Assembly: GCA_943328885.2 (NCBI GenBank)
Contig: CALQBT020000077.1
Coordinates: 1-9,109 of the forward strand
DNA length: 9,109 nt
Direction: 5' to 3'
Source of the DNA: Bordetella parapertussis
GTDB lineage: Bacteria > Pseudomonadota > Gammaproteobacteria > Burkholderiales > Burkholderiaceae_C
The notes below the pieces were generated by a model, which saw nothing but the letters and a program-made list of their open reading frames with translations, did not search any database and had not been told where the DNA came from. Positions 6,325 to 9,109 of the stretch are shown piece by piece (the first letter of the stretch is position 1; each line of letters opens with the position of its first letter). The translations under genes were made by a program, and so were the position numbers.

Positions 6325-6722
6325 TTCTTGTTGACTCAAGCGTCTGGATCGATTTCTTCAGGAACCAGCCGACCGCCCAAGCCGAGTGGCTTGACAAGAA
6401 TCTGGGTACAGAAGGACTTCTCGTCGGTGACTTGATACTTGCGGAAGTATTGAGAGGTTTCAAAGACGGCCGTGGCTTCAACGAAGCCCGGCGCCTGCTC
6501 GGCAAGTTGGAACAGGTGAACCTGTGCGGAGAAGGCTTGGCCGTAGAGGCTGCCAGAAACTACAGAAAGCTTCGCAGCAAGGGAGTCACCGTTCGAGGCA
6601 CAGTGGACGTAATCATCGCGACGCGCTGCCTAGTCGATGGCTTTCGGCTGTTGCACAGTGATCGCGACTTCGATGGATTTGAGCAGCACCTGGGCCTGCA
6701 GGTGGTGGCCTGGGGGGCCTAA
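6321..6722 (+). CDS. vapC: VapC-family PIN-domain ribonuclease toxin
   Basis: A 133-residue PIN-domain toxin, the normal VapC length. VapC proteins are Mg2+-dependent endoribonucleases, commonly cutting tRNA or rRNA, neutralised by the cognate VapB. Seen: MILVDSSVWIDFF with Asp5, LILAEVLRGF with Glu42, GTVDVIIATRCL with Asp96, and LHSDRDFDGF with Asp114 and Asp116; the acidic quartet is complete, so the enzyme is likely active. It starts with GTG at 6321, overlapping the antitoxin stop by four bases, so translation is probably coupled. It ends at WGA, the usual tail of this subfamily. The gene is intact although sequence on both sides is broken transposase. Confidence 0.92.
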   Translation: MILVDSSVWIDFFRNQPTAQAEWLDKNLGTEGLLVGDLILAEVLRGFKDGRGFNEARRLLGKLEQVNLCGEGLAVEAARNYRKLRSKGVTVRGTVDVIIATRCLVDGFRLLHSDRDFDGFEQHLGLQVVAWGA

Positions 6723-6734
6723 CGACGCCGTCGA

Positions 6735-6918
6735 ACTTGCCGGGCTGCGCTGCCCGATAAGTTGCCCAGCCTGTGGGTGGTGGACTGCAAATGCGTAGGC
6801 GACCGAGTGGGCGGCGGAAATCAAGCGCTGCCGTACCTGGGCCGCTAGCTGACCCGGCGGGTTGGCCCAGGAGGCCGACACCCTCAGCTGCAAGAGCGGC
6901 CTCTTCACCTTCCGCTCC
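6735..6918 (+). pseudogene. IS91-family transposase, middle fragment with a stop and a frameshift
   Basis: Just beyond vapC, a plus-strand frame reads KLPSLWVVDCKCVG and QALPYLGR, then stops at TAG (6846-6848), where intact IS91-type transposases have Tyr of the LGRYLYRG motif. The match resumes in the +1 frame at 6868 as QEADTLSCKSGLFTFRS, corresponding to the usual EADILSCKDG.VTFRY segment, and stops at TGA (6919-6921). At least one nonsense change and one frameshift are therefore present, and both ends of the gene are missing. This segment precedes, in an intact transposase, the FGFLHP segment found on the other side of vapBC at 5735-5956. Orientation is the same, but the order is reversed. 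Confidence 0.75.
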
Positions 6919-7078
6919 TGATCACCGTGCTGCCCAAGAACCTGATGCAGCCGCTGCAACAGCAGTTGGGTAGCACCCGCGCGCGGCTTCGACGCCTACG
7001 AGGTGCTGTTGGACGGCCAGCCGCTGGCCATTGGCGAGGAGCGCGAGGGGGCGCCGACTTCGGCCGGCCTTGGGGCGC
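6918..7078 (+). other. Unassigned debris; possible tyrosine-recombinase scrap and a second short coding-like piece
   Basis: Between the transposase fragment and the second toxin gene, no complete gene is visible. One frame (6918-6971) reads LLITVLPKNLMQPLQQQLG, which resembles the segment after the first catalytic Arg in integron-type tyrosine recombinases (DRVTMLP..L..PL..HL); such recombinases accompany some IS91-like elements. A different frame (about 6982-7065) reads RGFDAYEVLLDGQPLAIGEE, protein-like but not recognised. Both assignments are weak and neither piece has a start codon or domain context. Confidence 0.3.
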
Positions 7079-7522
7079 TCAGTGCCGCTCTCCAACAGCC
7101 CTTCCCCCCAACAACACCAACAGCGCCCCCAAATCCACCGCATCCGCCCGCTGGCAGCGCTCCACCAGCCGCCGGTCCGCTGTCACCAGCGGGCAACCGG
7201 TGCGGCGCGCCAGCGCCAGGTAAAAGCAGTCGTAGGCAGGATGTTGAAGCCGTATGGACAAGCCCACCGCTTCCGCTGTCAGCCCGCCGCACGGGTGCAC
7301 CTGCAAAGGCGCCTGCATCAACCAACGCGCCGCCGCGTCGGCGGTGGCAGCGTCGATTTCGCCGCGCGTCTGCTTCTTCCAGAAGATGTTGGCCAGTTCG
7401 GCAAACAGCAGATCGGGCACGAGCAACTCGTCGCCCAACAGCGCGCTGGCTTGGTCGGAGCCATCCTCGGGCAGCAGCCATTTGGCTGCCACGCTGGCGT
7501 CAATCACCCAGGCCGTCGTCAT
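7079..7522 (-). CDS. PIN-domain toxin (VapC/FitB-like) of the second TA pair
   Basis: A 147-residue PIN-domain protein, the putative ribonuclease toxin partner of the antitoxin encoded just upstream. Seen: WVIDASVAAKWLLPE with Asp8, VPDLLFAELANIFWKK with Glu42, HPAYDCFYLALARRTGCPL with Asp98, and VTADRRLVERC with Asp116; the four acidic residues of the PIN active site are all present. The ATG at 7522 follows the antitoxin stop after 20 bp without a strong Shine-Dalgarno sequence, so expression probably depends on the antitoxin transcript. It is only distantly similar to the vapC at 6321, so the two modules are not recent duplicates. The high G+C differs from the first module and resembles the host genes. 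The C-terminal ten residues (GGRAVGERH) look atypical. Confidence 0.9.
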   Translation of the reverse strand: MTTAWVIDASVAAKWLLPEDGSDQASALLGDELLVPDLLFAELANIFWKKQTRGEIDAATADAAARWLMQAPLQVHPCGGLTAEAVGLSIRLQHPAYDCFYLALARRTGCPLVTADRRLVERCQRADAVDLGALLVLLGGRAVGERH

Positions 7523-7543
7523 GGGCTGGCGCAGGCTGTGCGG

Positions 7544-7789
7544 TCAGCGCTCAGCGCGGCTTTCACGCAGCAGCTCTTCTGATGGGGTCTGCACCCGGCC
7601 CGCGCTGAGCGCGCGGATGTCGGCCGCCAGTTGCTGCCAATCGGCCTTGCTGCTGCCAGGTGGCTGGGTCAGGGCGCTGCGCACGATCTCGCGCAACTCG
7701 GCATTCATCGAGCGCTGGTGGCGCGCAGCACTCAGGCGCAGCTTTTCCTTCAAGTCATCGTCCAGGTTGCGCAAGACAAAGTCAGCCAT
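7544..7789 (-). CDS. FitA-like ribbon-helix-helix antitoxin
   Basis: An 81-residue antitoxin of the Arc/FitA ribbon-helix-helix type. MADFVLRNLDDDLKEKLRLSA (1-21) supplies the beta strand and first helix, and HQRSMNAELREIVRSAL (24-40) the second helix, matching the FitA pattern (VVIRNL...L..RA...GRS.EAE.R.IL). The remaining tail, with WQQLAADIRALSAGR, is expected to bind and block the PIN toxin encoded 20 bp downstream. Start: the ATG at 7789 has AAGGGG eight bases upstream on the minus strand (7803-7798). The upstream region holds the palindrome TGATATCA (7818-7825), a candidate autoregulatory operator. The pair is convergent with the vapBC module at 6130-6722. Confidence 0.88.
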   Translation of the reverse strand: MADFVLRNLDDDLKEKLRLSAARHQRSMNAELREIVRSALTQPPGSSKADWQQLAADIRALSAGRVQTPSEELLRESRAER

Positions 7790-7808
7790 GACAGGCGCCC
7801 CTTAACAG

Positions 7809-7825
7809 TGATGCCAATGATATCA
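7809..7825. promoter_or_regulatory. Candidate operator of the FitA-like antitoxin: TGATGCCA-A-TGATATCA
   Basis: The perfect 8-bp palindrome TGATATCA (7818-7825) is preceded after one base by the related TGATGCCA (7809-7816). They lie about 20-36 bp upstream of the antitoxin start, in an AT-rich patch within otherwise GC-rich DNA, and a TATCAT -10-like hexamer on the minus strand overlaps them. No good -35 was found. Autoregulation is inferred from the toxin-antitoxin family. Confidence 0.4.
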
Positions 7826-8027
7826 ATCTCCTGGCCTGATGGACCTCGGCAGCTCGCCGAGCCACCCGACCCCATCCCCTCGTCCGCACTGCAGCACTGG
7901 GCTTACTGCCCACGCCAGTGCGGCCGGACCCACCTGGAGCAGGCCTTCGATGAGAAGCTGCACAAGCTGCGCGCATGCCGTGCCTGCGCACCAAAGCCCC
8001 GACACGCCGCAGCGGGCGGGGCTCGCG
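7811..8027 (+). pseudogene. cas4: cas4 remnant (CRISPR-associated exonuclease, N-terminal part only)
   Basis: The plus strand encodes DPIPSSALQHWAYCPRQC followed by GRTHLEQAFDEKLHKLR, the N-terminal signature of Cas4 proteins (IP.SALQH..FCPRQC.LIHLEQ). The cysteines at 7907-7909 and 7919-7921 belong to the expected 4Fe-4S cluster. After LHKLR (ending 7972) the match seems to continue in the +1 frame as HAVPAHQSPDTPQRAGL, like the HAVH segment of Cas4, so a frameshift is likely. The gene is then cut at the stop codon of the next gene (8030); the nuclease core and C-terminal cysteines are gone. An ATG at 7811 is in frame but falls in the candidate antitoxin operator. Cas4 normally trims spacers with Cas1-Cas2 in type I systems; no other cas gene or repeat array is visible, so this is a dead relic. 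Confidence 0.78.
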
Positions 8028-8029
8028 GG

Positions 8030-8455
8030 TCAGGCGTGGCCCAGGCCCGCGGCCGCAATACCGGCGATGACGATCTCCTCGTCCTCGTCGCCAGTCCCGC
8101 CTGAGGCCCCAGCCGCCCCGATCACCGCGCCAGCGCCATCGGTGATCAGCACCGCACCGGTCTGCGGAATGAACTTCTGCAGCGAGGCCTGCGCCAACGT
8201 GTTGAAAAATGCCGGCACGTCCTTGGCGCGCTGCGCCAGCACCCGGCTGTTCACGCCCATGCCCACCGCCGCGGCGGCCTTGCCCAGCGCGATGTCCAGC
8301 CGCAGCGCGGTCGCGCCGTCGTCGCGCGCTGAGGCCAGGACCTGGGCAGCCGCGTCAACCACCACCACCCCCATCGGCTTGAAGCCCTTGGCGTGGGCGC
8401 TGGCCAGCGCGGCGTCGATCAAGGTGCGGGCAAGGGCAAGGTTCAGAGTGGTCAT
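8030..8455 (-). CDS. GlcG/HbpS-like (DUF336) heme-binding-family protein
   Basis: A 141-residue single-domain protein of the GlcG/HbpS family (DUF336). Family members include GlcG of the glycolate locus and HbpS, an extracytoplasmic haem-binding redox sensor; many lack an established role. Seen: LALARTLIDAALASAHAKG (6-24), MGVVVVDAAAQVLASARDDGA (28-48), DIALGKAAAAVGMG (54-67), and the conserved C-terminal pattern GAVLITDGAGAVIGAAGASGGTGDEDEEI (100-128). No signal peptide is evident, so it is probably cytosolic. The ATG at 8455 gives a normal start, with no clear Shine-Dalgarno sequence. It lies 88 bp downstream of the YqjM-like reductase gene in the same direction and may be cotranscribed. 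The FIPQ.G segment replaces the more common GG.P, so substrate or haem binding is uncertain. Confidence 0.9.
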   Translation of the reverse strand: MTTLNLALARTLIDAALASAHAKGFKPMGVVVVDAAAQVLASARDDGATALRLDIALGKAAAAVGMGVNSRVLAQRAKDVPAFFNTLAQASLQKFIPQTGAVLITDGAGAVIGAAGASGGTGDEDEEIVIAGIAAAGLGHA

Positions 8456-8543
8456 GGAAGTGGGTGTTGGTCAGTGCGCAGAAGGCCTGCATTCTCATCG
8501 ACAACAGGCCGCAGGCGCTGCGAGCGCTGGTGGGCCTGGTGGC

Positions 8544-9109
8544 CTAGCGCGAGCCCGCAGCCCCGAAAGTCGACGGCACCACGTCTTTGGCGGTCACGCG
8601 CCGGCGCTCCAGCCAATAGGCCATCGGCGGCGGCACGGCGTTGAAGTCGGGGTCCAGGCCGAGCTTTTGCGCCGCGTCCATGGTCCAGTTCGGGTTGTAG
8701 AGCATCTCGCGCGCCAGCGCGACGAGGTCGGCCTGGCCTTGCTGCAGCACGCGCTCGGCTTGTTCAGCGTGCACGATCAGCCCGACCGCCATGGTCTGGA
8801 TCTGCGCCTCGCGCCTGAGCTTGTCGGCGTAAGGCACCTGGTAGCCGTAGCCCACCGGCGCGCCGGGCACGGCGCCAGGCAGCACGCCGCCGCCCGAGCA
8901 GTCGATCACGTCGACGCCCTTGGTCTTGAGAATTTTGGCGAGCGCGACGCTGCTGTCGGGGTCCCAGCCCGCGCCGTCGTCGACCGACAGCCGCATGAAC
9001 AAGGGCTTTGCCTTGGGCAGGTTGGCGCGCGCGCACTCGGTGACCTCGATCGCGAATCGCATCCGGTTCTCGAGGCTGCCGCCGTATTCGTCGGTGCGCT
9101 GGTTGGCAA
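8544..9109 (-). CDS. YqjM/XenA-like NADH:flavin oxidoreductase, C-terminal part, cut by the window edge
   Basis: The C-terminal 188 codons of a thermophilic-like (class II) Old Yellow Enzyme, normally about 340-370 residues. The window enters at ANQRTDEYGGSLENRMRF, the typical segment after the substrate-binding region. Next come MRLSVDDGAGWD, GVDVIDCSGGGVLPG, GYGYQVPYADKLRREA, AVGLIVHAEQAERVLQQG and ADLVALAREMLYNPNW, the FMN-phosphate-binding end of the TIM barrel. The order and wording match YqjM and XenA more closely than NemA. The active-site His pair lies outside the window. These cytosolic FMN enzymes reduce activated alkenes with NAD(P)H. The start codon is not in the window; an internal ATG near 9062 is not the start, because conserved sequence continues upstream of it. 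It precedes the GlcG-like gene by 88 bp on the same strand. Confidence 0.94.
   Translation of the reverse strand, partial: ANQRTDEYGGSLENRMRFAIEVTECARANLPKAKPLFMRLSVDDGAGWDPDSSVALAKILKTKGVDVIDCSGGGVLPGAVPGAPVGYGYQVPYADKLRREAQIQTMAVGLIVHAEQAERVLQQGQADLVALAREMLYNPNWTMDAAQKLGLDPDFNAVPPPMAYWLERRRVTAKDVVPSTFGAAGSR

Noticed and set aside
6741..6756. CGGGC/GCCCG hairpin after vapC, considered as a terminator
   Set aside because: Only a 5-bp stem without a T-run, and it lies inside the transposase-like coding remnant.
7811..8104. CRISPR array next to the cas4 relic
   Set aside because: No regularly spaced direct repeats are present anywhere near the relic or elsewhere in the window.
8460..8546. Plus-strand stretch reading ILIDNRPQALRALVGLVA before a stop
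   Set aside because: Too short, with no start or known family, in an 88-bp gap between two minus-strand genes; likely chance.

Overview
The window is GC-rich and densely coded. Its gene content (GTP-type pckG, MOSC protein, two Old Yellow Enzyme paralogues, CaiB/BaiF CoA-transferase, GlcG/HbpS-like protein) suggests the chromosome of a betaproteobacterium of the Burkholderiales. This is inferred from protein flavour and base composition; there is no rRNA or other marker to confirm it. No tRNA, rRNA or CRISPR array was seen.

Left part (1-5732), housekeeping and catabolic genes. The N-terminal 267 codons of pckG (minus strand, cut by the window edge just before the P-loop) are divergent from a small MOSC-domain gene. 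The MOSC gene converges, with a 5-bp gap, on an NemA-type ene-reductase, which follows an MFS exporter on the minus strand. The MFS gene is divergent from a class III (CaiB/BaiF) CoA-transferase gene. The two divergent intergenic regions (about 390 bp each) carry operator-like repeats: a perfect 8-bp inverted repeat upstream of pckG, and an 8-bp direct repeat with 20-bp period between the MFS and caiB genes. A short stretch just before caiB reads like the C-terminal end of a TauD/TfdA-type dioxygenase.

Middle part (5733-8029), an accessory graveyard. It begins immediately after the caiB stop codon. In order it holds: a C-terminal fragment of an IS91-family (Y2/HUH) transposase; a complete vapBC toxin-antitoxin operon of lower G+C with a promoter/operator; a middle fragment of an IS91-family transposase broken by a stop and a frameshift; a stretch of unassigned debris, possibly including a scrap of a tyrosine recombinase; a second, oppositely oriented toxin-antitoxin pair (FitA-like ribbon-helix-helix antitoxin plus PIN toxin); and the N-terminal remnant of a cas4 gene. 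The two transposase pieces lie in permuted order (C-terminal piece first) around vapBC, which points to repeated insertion or rolling-circle rearrangement rather than one simple insertion.

Right part (8030-9109), chromosomal genes resume with a GlcG/HbpS-like (DUF336) protein and the C-terminal 188 codons of a YqjM-like ene-reductase, both on the minus strand.

No complete, clearly new defence or metabolic system is visible. The most interesting signals are the permuted IS91 pieces around vapBC, the cas4 relic, and a CoA-transferase with Glu where the family normally has its catalytic Asp.
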